Assembly: GCA_025056455.1 (NCBI GenBank) | Contig: JANWVY010000001.1 | Location: 567,757-631,756 of the forward strand | Source: Bryobacteraceae bacterium | Lineage (GTDB): Bacteria > Acidobacteriota > Terriglobia > Bryobacterales > Bryobacteraceae | Direction of reading: 5' to 3' | Length of the DNA stretch: 64,000 nt | Shown here: piece after piece, positions 57,031 to 64,000 of the stretch | Numbering within the stretch: the first letter of the stretch is position 1 | How the letters are laid out: each line of letters starts with the position of its first letter | Notes under the pieces: model-generated | The model's database searches: none | What the model saw: only the letters and a program-made list of their open reading frames with translations | What the model was told of the DNA's origin: nothing | Made by a program: the position numbers and the translations under genes

Positions 57031-58959
57031 ATGAGGCTAACGCTGCTTCTTTGTCCACTTGCGCTTGCCTTCGGGCAGGCCGTCCGTTCGGAGTTGACCA
57101 TTGCCGTCAAGACACCTATGCCGGCGCCTTCTTGGGCTTTGTTAGAGCGCGAGATCTTGAAATACAACTCGCTCGCAGTGGAGCAATTCGCCGAGCGGTT
57201 CCTCGACTCTCGCGGCTACCTTCTGCACACGCCGCGCTGGGGTACGCTGGATGGACCCGATGACGCCATCGAAACCTTTTGGAACTGGACCTTGCTGCAC
57301 GCTCTGGGCGGCTCGGACAAAGTTCTCGAATTGTTCAAAAAGGCGCAGGAGGGCCATTGGAAGCAATACAGCGAACTGCGTACCAAACTGACGACCTTAG
57401 CCGCAAACGGCGCCTACCACCGTGAATTCATCACACAGTCCGACTGGTTTCACACGGGCGAAGGAATGCGTGCGTTCCTGCTGCAAGGACTCTCGGATCC
57501 CAATGATGATTTGTATCGCCAGCGCATGGTCCGTTTCGCTGCGATGTACAACGGCGAAGACCCTTATGCTCCCAACTACGATCCCGTCAAGAAAGTAATC
57601 AAAAGCATCTGGACGGGAAGCAAAGGCCCGATGCTTCGCAAGGCGACCACCTATGACTGGGTGGGCGATCCGGTGCCGGGTATCTTCCACCTGCTGCATA
57701 ATCCCGCTGGTCGCAGCAAGATGCTGGACCTCGAGGCCAATTACAAAAAGATGCTCGCCCATTGCGATGAGTATCTTGATAGCGTGGGCGATAATTTCTT
57801 GAATTTGGCATCCACGATTCTCAATCTGAACGCCTACATGCTAACGGGCGAAGAAAAGTATCGCCAGTACGTTATCGATTACGTGACAGCTTGGAAAGAA
57901 CGGACCGAACAGACAGGTGGCATGATCCCTTCTAACGTAGGTTTGGATGGCAAACCAGGCGGCGAGTACAACGGTCAATGGTGGAAGGGCACCTATGGCT
58001 GGAACTTTACAATCTTCGATGGCGAGATTGAACAGATCGCGCACCGCAACTACTTCACCGACGGCTCCTGGCCTGGCTTTGGGAACGCATTACTCGCCAG
58101 TGGAGATCAAGCTTTCGTGAACCTTCTCCGGCGACAGATGGACCTCATTTACGCCCAGAAAAAAATTGAAAACGGGCGAATTCTGCTGCCGCAAATGTAT
58201 GGCGACCCGAGAGGCTATAAGTACAACGGCTCGCCAAGCTGGTATCACTACACAAACCGGCTGCACACGGACCGCCTCATGGAAATTTATCTCTGGTCCA
58301 TGGACCGCAAAGATCTTGAGCGCATCCCCGTGGCCACGAAGTTGGAGCCAAGCTCGGGACGCGACGGCTACAGCGAAGAAGACCGGACCTCGACCTGGCT
58401 CGCATTTCTGGAGGGGAAGTTTCCGGATTTCCCAGAACAGGCACTGCGGGCTGATCTGGCGCGGATTCGTCGAAAAATGGAGATGATTCGCACCGATCCA
58501 ACGACAGCCGACACACGGCTGGCCGACTACCTGCTCGATCTCAATCCAGCCACCACCAACGGCTTGACCAACTTGACCCTGGGAGGCTACTTCGCGCGCG
58601 GCCGCATCTGGGTGCTGCACAGCCGCTTTCGCTACTTCGACCCGGTGAAGCGTCGAGCCGGCTTACCGCAGGACGTCGGCGCGCTCGTCAGCAAATTGTC
58701 GGCCGATGGCGCAACTCTAACGCTGGTCAACACCAATCCTCTGGAGGCGCGCGAAGTCGTCGTGCAAGCCGGCGGCTATGGCGAACACCGTTTTGAAGCG
58801 GTCACCGTAAATGGCCAAACCACAACTTTCCAGGGTCCAGTCCTTACGGTGCGCTTGGAACCCGGTTGCGGAGCACAGTTTGAGTTCAAGATGACCCGCT
58901 ACGCCAACCGGCCCACCTTCGCTTTTCCTTGGGATCGCGGTTGGTATGGCAAACCCTGA
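57031..58959 (+). CDS. Large exported protein, possible six-hairpin glycosidase
   Basis: A 642-aa exported protein that I do not recognise at family level. ATG 57031 opens the signal MRLTLLLCPLALAFGQA. Aromatic, helical repeats such as TFWNWTLLHALGG, WHYTNRLHTDRLMEIYLW-like YHYTNRLHTDRLMEIYLW and NFLNLASTILNLNAYMLTGE recall (alpha/alpha)6 barrels of glycosidases and lyases. A C-terminal beta-sandwich-like part (VSKLSADGATLTLVNTNPLEARE) follows. Proximity to a Gfo/Idh/MocA protein fits sugar metabolism. The fold assignment is by pattern only. Confidence 0.6.
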   Translation: MRLTLLLCPLALAFGQAVRSELTIAVKTPMPAPSWALLEREILKYNSLAVEQFAERFLDSRGYLLHTPRWGTLDGPDDAIETFWNWTLLHALGGSDKVLELFKKAQEGHWKQYSELRTKLTTLAANGAYHREFITQSDWFHTGEGMRAFLLQGLSDPNDDLYRQRMVRFAAMYNGEDPYAPNYDPVKKVIKSIWTGSKGPMLRKATTYDWVGDPVPGIFHLLHNPAGRSKMLDLEANYKKMLAHCDEYLDSVGDNFLNLASTILNLNAYMLTGEEKYRQYVIDYVTAWKERTEQTGGMIPSNVGLDGKPGGEYNGQWWKGTYGWNFTIFDGEIEQIAHRNYFTDGSWPGFGNALLASGDQAFVNLLRRQMDLIYAQKKIENGRILLPQMYGDPRGYKYNGSPSWYHYTNRLHTDRLMEIYLWSMDRKDLERIPVATKLEPSSGRDGYSEEDRTSTWLAFLEGKFPDFPEQALRADLARIRRKMEMIRTDPTTADTRLADYLLDLNPATTNGLTNLTLGGYFARGRIWVLHSRFRYFDPVKRRAGLPQDVGALVSKLSADGATLTLVNTNPLEAREVVVQAGGYGEHRFEAVTVNGQTTTFQGPVLTVRLEPGCGAQFEFKMTRYANRPTFAFPWDRGWYGKP

Positions 58960-59000
58960 GGCCGGGGCGAGCTTCTCAAGTTGGTCAAAACTCAACGAGC

Positions 59001-59807
59001 GTGTCGTTTCTTTCTGAGCTGTCGCAACTGCTACCTTCCACGACACCGAACAGGGAAGTTTGTATCCTCAAAGCCGCTCGTCACCTCGAATTGGTGGAAG
59101 CTGCCAATCGCCACTTCAACTTGTCGCGGATTTCGGGCCAGCGAGAGGCAGCCATTAAACACGTCTGTGATTCTCTGATTCCGTGGCAGCTGTTTGCGCG
59201 TGCCAGCCATGTGGTGGATGTGGGAACCGGCGCAGGCTTTCCTGGCATTCCTCTCGCTCTGGCGCTACCGCAAGTGCGTTTTACGCTCTTGGAGTCCACA
59301 CAGAAAAAAGCCCGCTTCGTGCAAAGCGCTGTGGCGGAACTCGCTTTAACCAATGTTTGCGTGTGCGCCGTGCGCGCTGAAGAGTGGCTGCGGAGTCACC
59401 AAGCTGAGTTGATCACCGCGCGGGCGCTCGCTCCCATTTCCAAAGCCATCGCGCTCTTTGCACCATTTGTCCGTGCTGGGAGCCGCGTCCTGCTCTATAA
59501 AGGACCCGACGCGGAACTGGAAATCCAGCAGGCCCAGCGCGAAGCACAAAAACGGGGCGTCCAACCCCAGATTGTCTTTCGCTACGAGCTTCCGGATCAG
59601 GCTGGCGTACGCGCCATCGTGGAACTCGCCGCGGTTGACCGGCGCTCCCAACCCAGTCCGAACCGTCCGGAAAAACTCCCCTCGCCTACTATCGCCCAAC
59701 AGAACCCTCCTCGAACCATCCGGCTAAGGGTTCAGTGCTGCTCCCCGGCCTCAACCGGGCTTTTTTGCGTGGCGACCCGGTGTACCGCATGCACCAGTTT
59801 TCGATAG
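59001..59807 (+). CDS. rsmG: 16S rRNA m7G527 methyltransferase
   Basis: Methylates N7 of G527 in 16S rRNA with SAM. GTG 59001 gives 268 aa; the frame is open a little further up. Family blocks: NRHFNLSRISGQREAAIKHV, DSLIPWQLF, the SAM loop VVDVGTGAGFPGIPLALALP, VRAEEWL and TARALAPISKAIALFAPF. The last 55-60 residues, after RAIVELAAVDRR, are Pro/Cys-rich and unlike the family, and the protein is 40-50 residues too long. A terminator-like hairpin sits inside this tail (59744-59766) and the end overlaps the opposing UvrC-like gene by 76 bases, so the original stop may have been lost by a nearby frameshift. Confidence 0.88.
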   Translation: MSFLSELSQLLPSTTPNREVCILKAARHLELVEAANRHFNLSRISGQREAAIKHVCDSLIPWQLFARASHVVDVGTGAGFPGIPLALALPQVRFTLLESTQKKARFVQSAVAELALTNVCVCAVRAEEWLRSHQAELITARALAPISKAIALFAPFVRAGSRVLLYKGPDAELEIQQAQREAQKRGVQPQIVFRYELPDQAGVRAIVELAAVDRRSQPSPNRPEKLPSPTIAQQNPPRTIRLRVQCCSPASTGLFCVATRCTACTSFR

Positions 59808-60874
59808 GGGAGCGTTTGAAGATCCTCATACGGCACCCACTCGCCGTCCCGCCAGCTTGAAAAGTACCACCCTGCAAGCAAGGCCAAATGATCCTGACGC
59901 TCCGACAGCGTGAGACGCCCCCCAAAAGTTAAACTGCTAGCAACCTCACGCAACCGCTGGTCCAGAGAGGCGGCGCGTCCGTCCATGTTCACGCGGAAAT
60001 GGATGGCTTCAAGCCACCGTCCGCCGTGAAAGAACCGGAGCAAGACACATTCCGGATCCACCGATTCGACCACAGCCACCCCGCACAAACGTGTAATGTC
60101 GTTCGCCAAATCCTCACGGCCCTGCAGCATCGCGAGGACCCGTTCAAAACGTTTGTGCATGCGCGCCGCTTCTTCAAACTCCAATTCTTCGCTCAATCGG
60201 TCGCGGGCCGCGCGCACCGACTCTAGTAGGGTTCTGCCGTTCGAGCGCAGAAAGCCCGCAAGGCGGTCGACTTCGCTCTGATACTCCGACCGGCTCACCA
60301 CCAGCTGGCAGGGACGCAGGCATTTGTTCATTTCTCCATACACACAACCTGGATGCTCAACCGAGGGCAGCAAATCCTCCTGGCACCGCCGGATCTGAAA
60401 CAGCTCAAGCAGCTCACTCTCGAATTTTTCGGCCGCCGCACGGGTTCGAAACGGTCCGTAGTGGAGAGAATCCACGCCAGAGAGCCGGCTTGTAACAAGC
60501 GTCCTCGGAAAGGGGTTTGAAAGCACGAGTTTCACATAGGCTGGCTGGCGCAGCTTGAGCAGCCGCGAGTAGCTCTGGGGAAAATGCCGCCGGGCGAGAT
60601 CGTAGAGCAGGAGACTCGACTCAAGCCGGGAGCGATACGGCCAGTACTCAACGCGCTGGGCCACATCACGCAGATGCAACCAGCCGCTAAGGCGCTCACG
60701 CCGCCCCAGCAAACGCTTTAATCGCCGCCGCAATTGGGTGGTCCGCGCAAGATAGGGCTCCCCGCTGTGAGGCCAAATGAGAAACACTGCGGCAACGTTA
60801 GGGCAAAGCTCTACGATATCGTCAATTTGAGAAGAATTCAGAGAGATGCTGTGACCACCGGCTCGCACAAGCAA
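59732..60874 (-). CDS. UvrC-like protein with degenerate GIY-YIG domain
   Basis: A 380-aa protein that resembles the N-terminal half of UvrC. The GIY-YIG-like part (about residues 22-105) reads VAAVFLIWPHSGEPYLARTTQLRRRL, where the first motif is VFL and the second YLA; the catalytic Glu expected before the PQSY region appears to be Leu. A Cys cluster (HPGCVYGEMNKCLRPC) and a UVR-type UvrB-binding helix (EELEFEEAARMHKRFERV) follow. The endonuclease V and helix-hairpin-helix domains of full UvrC are absent. It may be a non-nuclease paralogue or a Cho-like relic. The start (TTG 60874 or GTG 60868) is uncertain. Confidence 0.75.
   Translation of the reverse strand: MLVRAGGHSISLNSSQIDDIVELCPNVAAVFLIWPHSGEPYLARTTQLRRRLKRLLGRRERLSGWLHLRDVAQRVEYWPYRSRLESSLLLYDLARRHFPQSYSRLLKLRQPAYVKLVLSNPFPRTLVTSRLSGVDSLHYGPFRTRAAAEKFESELLELFQIRRCQEDLLPSVEHPGCVYGEMNKCLRPCQLVVSRSEYQSEVDRLAGFLRSNGRTLLESVRAARDRLSEELEFEEAARMHKRFERVLAMLQGREDLANDITRLCGVAVVESVDPECVLLRFFHGGRWLEAIHFRVNMDGRAASLDQRLREVASSLTFGGRLTLSERQDHLALLAGWYFSSWRDGEWVPYEDLQTLPYRKLVHAVHRVATQKSPVEAGEQH
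59744..59766 (+). terminator. Terminator hairpin inside rsmG 3' end
   Basis: CCCGG (59744-59748) pairs with CCGGG (59755-59759) around CCTCAA, followed by CTTTTTT. It is a good plus-strand intrinsic terminator, yet lies about 40 bases before the rsmG stop as read here. Confidence 0.65.
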
Positions 60875-60964
60875 ATTATTTTCATTCTCCCAAATGGAGG
60901 GGCTTTATTGAGTGTGTCTACTGAAACAACGAGGCTCACCACGCCTTGGCCTGCCGGCCCGGGT

Positions 60965-62119
60965 TTAATCGAGCACCGCCGCGGCCACAATATTGGAAAC
61001 CTGGCGCAGCGTGCGCCCGCCGTCAACAGAAACCGGCCGGTTGGTTAAGATCACACAGATCACTTTGCTAACTGGATCGGCCCAAGCCAGTGTGCCGGTC
61101 GCTCCGGAATGGCCAAAGGTCTGCGGCGACACGAGCTCACCAGCGTACATCCAGACCGCCGACTTCGCGAGAGCCCAGCCCAGTCCCCAAGGCTTCTTCA
61201 AGTGTTCATTTTGGTCGCGAATCATCGCCGACACGGTGGCCGGACTTAACCAGCGCCGGCCTTGGTGTCGACCGCCATTCAAGAAAGCCTCAAGAAAAAC
61301 GGCCAGGTCTGAACTCGTGCTGTGCATGCCGCCCCAGGGATGACCCATGTCGCGCCAATAGGGACTGTTTGGACCAAAACGTAAGTTATCCGCTGGATCC
61401 TCGTGAGCAGGCTCAAAGACCCTTACGAGCTGCTCCAGCCTCCAGCCAGGCTTCATTCCCAGCGCCGTGTTTTTCATTCCCAGCGGCTCGAAGATTTCTC
61501 GACGCATAAAATCACGCAAGGGCATTTTGGCCACGCGCTCGACAATTTCTCCCGCAAGAAGAATACCCATGCTCTGATAGCGGAAGTCTTCGCGCGGAAC
61601 ATAGAGCAAGGGGGTTTTTAAAGCGCCTTCTACAAACCGGCTCAACGGTGCATGTGCCCGGCGAAGTTCGATGTTCTCCGGAAGCATGTCTGGCAAACCG
61701 GAAGTGTGACTCAGAAGATCGCGCACCCGCACCCGTTCGCGATGATCCCCGGTAAACTCGGGTAGATAGCGCGAGACAGGGTCATCGAGTAAGACCTCGC
61801 CCCGTTCCACCAGAATCATCAACGCACAGGCAGTGACCGGCTTGGTGATCGAGGCAACCAAAAAAACGGAATCCGGAGTCACAGGACCAGCCTGCGGCGC
61901 CGGGGAGAGTTTGCCCCAACCCTGATGCAAGACGGTTTTGCCTTGGCGCGCGACGAACAACGAAGCCGCGCCTAGCTCGCCGCGGCGTATTTGCTCTTCG
62001 AGGATTGCCGCAGCTCGCCCTAGCAGCCCGTCATCCATGCGCGCTTGTTGAGCCGGAGCTTTCGGCAGTTGGCCAGAAGCGACAAGGGCAAGAGCAAAGA
62101 GGTAGGCAAAGAGGTTCAT
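60965..62119 (-). CDS. Exported serine hydrolase, class C beta-lactamase family
   Basis: A 384-aa protein with signal peptide (LFAYLFALALVASGQ). The catalytic SxxK is Ser90-Lys93 (VASITKPVTA), a Tyr motif is present in FRYQSMGILLAGE, and the third box is HSGATGTLAW. LLSHTSGLPDM is typical of the esterase/DD-peptidase-like group rather than true beta-lactamases. It probably acts on ester or peptide bonds outside the cytoplasm. It lies downstream of the ABC ATPase on the same strand, 63 bases away. Confidence 0.88.
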   Translation of the reverse strand: MNLFAYLFALALVASGQLPKAPAQQARMDDGLLGRAAAILEEQIRRGELGAASLFVARQGKTVLHQGWGKLSPAPQAGPVTPDSVFLVASITKPVTACALMILVERGEVLLDDPVSRYLPEFTGDHRERVRVRDLLSHTSGLPDMLPENIELRRAHAPLSRFVEGALKTPLLYVPREDFRYQSMGILLAGEIVERVAKMPLRDFMRREIFEPLGMKNTALGMKPGWRLEQLVRVFEPAHEDPADNLRFGPNSPYWRDMGHPWGGMHSTSSDLAVFLEAFLNGGRHQGRRWLSPATVSAMIRDQNEHLKKPWGLGWALAKSAVWMYAGELVSPQTFGHSGATGTLAWADPVSKVICVILTNRPVSVDGGRTLRQVSNIVAAAVLD

Positions 62120-62182
62120 CCCCGCTATTATGCCTGCGCGGGCTACCTTTCATCGGTCCGGCCTAACTTCCCTCTCGCTGTC

Positions 62183-62899
62183 TCAGGCCGACTGAGCAGA
62201 CCGGGCAGCTTCCACATTTTGCCCGACGATCCGGCCGTCAAACAGCTGGATCGAGCGTTCGGCATGCCGCGCGTAGCGCGGGTCGTGGGTGACCATGCAA
62301 ATGGTTGAACCTTGACGGTGCAACTGGCTCAACAGCTCCATGACCGCCTCCCCGTTGGCCGAATCGAGATTGCCCGTGGGCTCATCGGCGAGAAGAATTG
62401 CGGGATCTCCCGCCAGGGCGCGCGCCACAGCCACCCGCTGTTGCTGACCACCAGACAACTGCGAAGGATAATGCTTCAAGCGGTGCGACATTCCCACCCG
62501 CTCTAATGCTTCCTGCACTCGCCTTTTCCGCTCCGCTGAACCCATGCCCCGGTAGCTCAGCGGCAGCTCCACATTCTCATACACGGTAAGGTCGCCAATC
62601 AGGTTAAAGGCCTGGAAGATGAATCCGATCTCGCGGTTGCGAATCCGGGCCCGCTCGCTCAGTTTCAGCCGTTCAACCGCTTGTCCCTTTAAAAAATACT
62701 GGCCAGAGGTAGGGCAATCCAGTAAGCCAAGAATCGCCAGCAAGGTCGACTTTCCGCAGCCCGACGGGCCATTGATAGCCACGTATTCCCCTTTCCGAAT
62801 TTCGAGATCAATTCCCGATAAAGCGTGCGTTTCCACTTCATCGGTAAAAAATACCTTGCTGACTTGTCGCAGCTCAATCATGGTTTCCGCAGGATTCAT
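62183..62899 (-). CDS. ABC exporter ATPase, LolD/MacB type
   Basis: A 238-aa ATPase of the LolD/MacB/FtsE branch. Walker A is GPSGCGKST (44-52), the Q-loop is FQAFN, the signature LSGGQQQR (148-155), Walker [10 protein letters not shown] and the switch His is in [20 protein letters not shown] precedes ATG 62899. The upstream gene is an HlyD/MacA-like adaptor, so this is probably the motor of a MacAB-TolC-like exporter; the FtsX-type permease is not in the window. Confidence 0.92.
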   Translation of the reverse strand: MNPAETMIELRQVSKVFFTDEVETHALSGIDLEIRKGEYVAINGPSGCGKSTLLAILGLLDCPTSGQYFLKGQAVERLKLSERARIRNREIGFIFQAFNLIGDLTVYENVELPLSYRGMGSAERKRRVQEALERVGMSHRLKHYPSQLSGGQQQRVAVARALAGDPAILLADEPTGNLDSANGEAVMELLSQLHRQGSTICMVTHDPRYARHAERSIQLFDGRIVGQNVEAARSAQSA

Positions 62900-63004
62900 G
62901 CGCCCTCCCCGTGCGACTTTCCCCGATTTTTCCCCCCAGGGGATGATCCAGTACGCTTCAAAAATTAATTCACCTGTAGGAATTCAACTAATATGGTGCG
63001 CTTT

Positions 63005-64000
63005 TTAGTTTAGCCGAATTCGATTGTGCGCGTCCCAGGCTGACATATCGGAGAGAATTACTTCGTCGCCTGGCTTTAAACCCTCAAGAACTTCAATGGT
63101 GTTGACAGAGGCACGGCCGAGTCTCACCTGTACGCGCACCGCTTCTTTAGCCCCAGGCTCAAGGCGGAATAAAGTCACCACGCTGTTTGGCTGCGCGAAC
63201 ACCGGGCGCCCGACGTAAAGAACATCTTTGAGCCGCTCGATTTCGATACTGCCATCGACCGTCAGGTCTGGACGGGCGCCATCGGGCAAGCTGCCCTCGA
63301 GCCGCACATCAACCGTCACCGTGCCGTTGACCACGGCCGGATCGATCCGCGAGACGCGTCCTTGCACGGTGCCATTTCGGGTGTCGATCAGAGCCAGCTG
63401 CCCGATTACGATGTCCTTGGCCTGCGTTTCCGCAATCTTGAGTTCCGCCTTAAGTCGCTGGGGTTGCGCCACCTTGGCTAGCACTGCGCCCGGCGTCACG
63501 CGCTGACCGGGCTGCCAGGAAAGCTCCTGCAACACCCCCTCGGCGCCCGCGCGAATTTTTAGCTGATCCACCTGCTCGCGCTTGAGTTGCAACTGCGCCC
63601 GCAGCTTTTCAATATGGACACGCTGCGAGGCCAGCTGGGCGGCGATCGACTCCTGGGCGATTTCCAAGCGCTTTTTTTCAATTTCAAGTCGTTTGGCCAG
63701 CTCTTCAGCCGTAGCTCGGGAAAGCTGTAAATTCAGTTCTGGTGTGAGGCCGTCCTTGGCAAGTTTTTCATCGCGTTCATATTTCAGTTTGGCTTGGGTG
63801 TATTCGCTCTCCAGCTGGGCGGCGCGCGCCTTCCGCTCGAGTTGTTCGCTTTCTAGCCTCACCTTCAGATCGATCAAGTTGGCCTCCGCCATCTTCACCT
63901 GCCATTCGAAATCGTTCATGGCGAGAGTCAGCTCGGGATTGCTCAGCTCCATCAGCACGGTGTTTTTCGTTACGGCGACGCCAGGCCGCAGGTACACCCT
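63005..64000 (-). CDS. HlyD/MacA-type membrane-fusion adaptor, partial
   Basis: The C-terminal part (332 codons to the window edge) of a periplasmic adaptor that links an inner-membrane pump to an outer-membrane channel. It begins in the biotinyl/lipoyl-like domain (PGVAVTKNTVLMELSNPEL), followed by a long coiled coil (about 45-155 of the visible part, rich in Gln, Glu, Lys and Leu), the second half of the lipoyl domain (LKIRAGAEGVLQELSWQPG) and beta-barrel/membrane-proximal domains ending GDEVILSDMSAWDAHNRIRLN. The N-terminal membrane anchor lies beyond 64000. It sits 105 bases upstream of the ATPase gene on the same strand. Confidence 0.9.
   Translation of the reverse strand, partial: RVYLRPGVAVTKNTVLMELSNPELTLAMNDFEWQVKMAEANLIDLKVRLESEQLERKARAAQLESEYTQAKLKYERDEKLAKDGLTPELNLQLSRATAEELAKRLEIEKKRLEIAQESIAAQLASQRVHIEKLRAQLQLKREQVDQLKIRAGAEGVLQELSWQPGQRVTPGAVLAKVAQPQRLKAELKIAETQAKDIVIGQLALIDTRNGTVQGRVSRIDPAVVNGTVTVDVRLEGSLPDGARPDLTVDGSIEIERLKDVLYVGRPVFAQPNSVVTLFRLEPGAKEAVRVQVRLGRASVNTIEVLEGLKPGDEVILSDMSAWDAHNRIRLN

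Overview
The window looks like a chromosomal segment of an Acidobacteriota bacterium, most likely of the Solibacteres/Bryobacterales type. This is an inference from gene content: long Oar-like TonB-dependent receptors with an N-terminal carboxypeptidase-regulatory domain, a TIGR03437-like 'Solibacter' surface protein, a DUF1501/DUF1800 pair, paired exported S41 proteases and many exported proteins of unknown function. G+C is moderately high (roughly 58-60% by eye). No rRNA, tRNA, CRISPR array, transposase or prophage gene was seen.

Layout. 1-2207: phosphoketolase (minus, cut by the window edge). 2461-5821: exported catalase-peroxidase katG with its terminator, divergent from an OxyR-type regulator. 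5917-7402: a divergent Nramp-like transporter and terminator. 7469-10909: TonB-dependent receptor. 10978-16708: a tightly packed three-gene run encoding a TPR/NfrA-like envelope protein, an exported glycosidase-like protein and a fused TssB-TssC contractile-sheath protein with no other type VI secretion genes nearby. 16930-17511: exported SAM methyltransferase. 17574-21092: an arsenic operon (arsR, exported arsC-like, arsM, acr3, arsC) behind a promoter that carries a perfect palindrome, followed by a convergent TSUP permease. 21861-23116: inorganic pyrophosphatase and an MBL hydrolase. 23197-26459: a TonB receptor broken by one missing base. 26639-28955: CopD-like membrane protein, YgfZ and a SpoIID/LytB-like protein. 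29097-32597: two S41-family paralogues. 32632-38304: DUF1501 and multidomain DUF1800 genes with promoter, structured leader and terminator. 38602-41886: a hypothetical gene divergent from a U32 RNA-hydroxylation-type protein. 41900-50068: M81 metallopeptidase, Gfo/Idh/MocA oxidoreductase, two leucine-rich-repeat proteins and the TIGR03437-like protein, all on minus. 50161-52749: MFS transporter, queC and queE. 52823-55678: dsbD and an MscS channel broken by one missing G. 55892-58959: a second Gfo/Idh/MocA protein and a large exported protein. 59001-60874: rsmG convergent with a UvrC-like protein. 60965-64000: serine hydrolase, ABC ATPase and an HlyD/MacA-type adaptor that runs off the window.

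How genes work together. KatG and OxyR form a peroxide-defence pair. The ars operon combines arsenate reduction, arsenite methylation and arsenite efflux under ArsR. QueC and QueE supply two steps of 7-deazaguanine (queuosine precursor) synthesis. The ABC ATPase and adaptor look like part of a MacAB-type tripartite exporter whose permease lies outside the window. The DUF1800 and DUF1501 proteins form one transcription unit. The least explained unit is the TPR/glycosidase/TssBC run at 10978-16708. The two single-G frameshifts (about 26000 and 55290) could be real lesions or assembly errors, and the sequence alone cannot decide.
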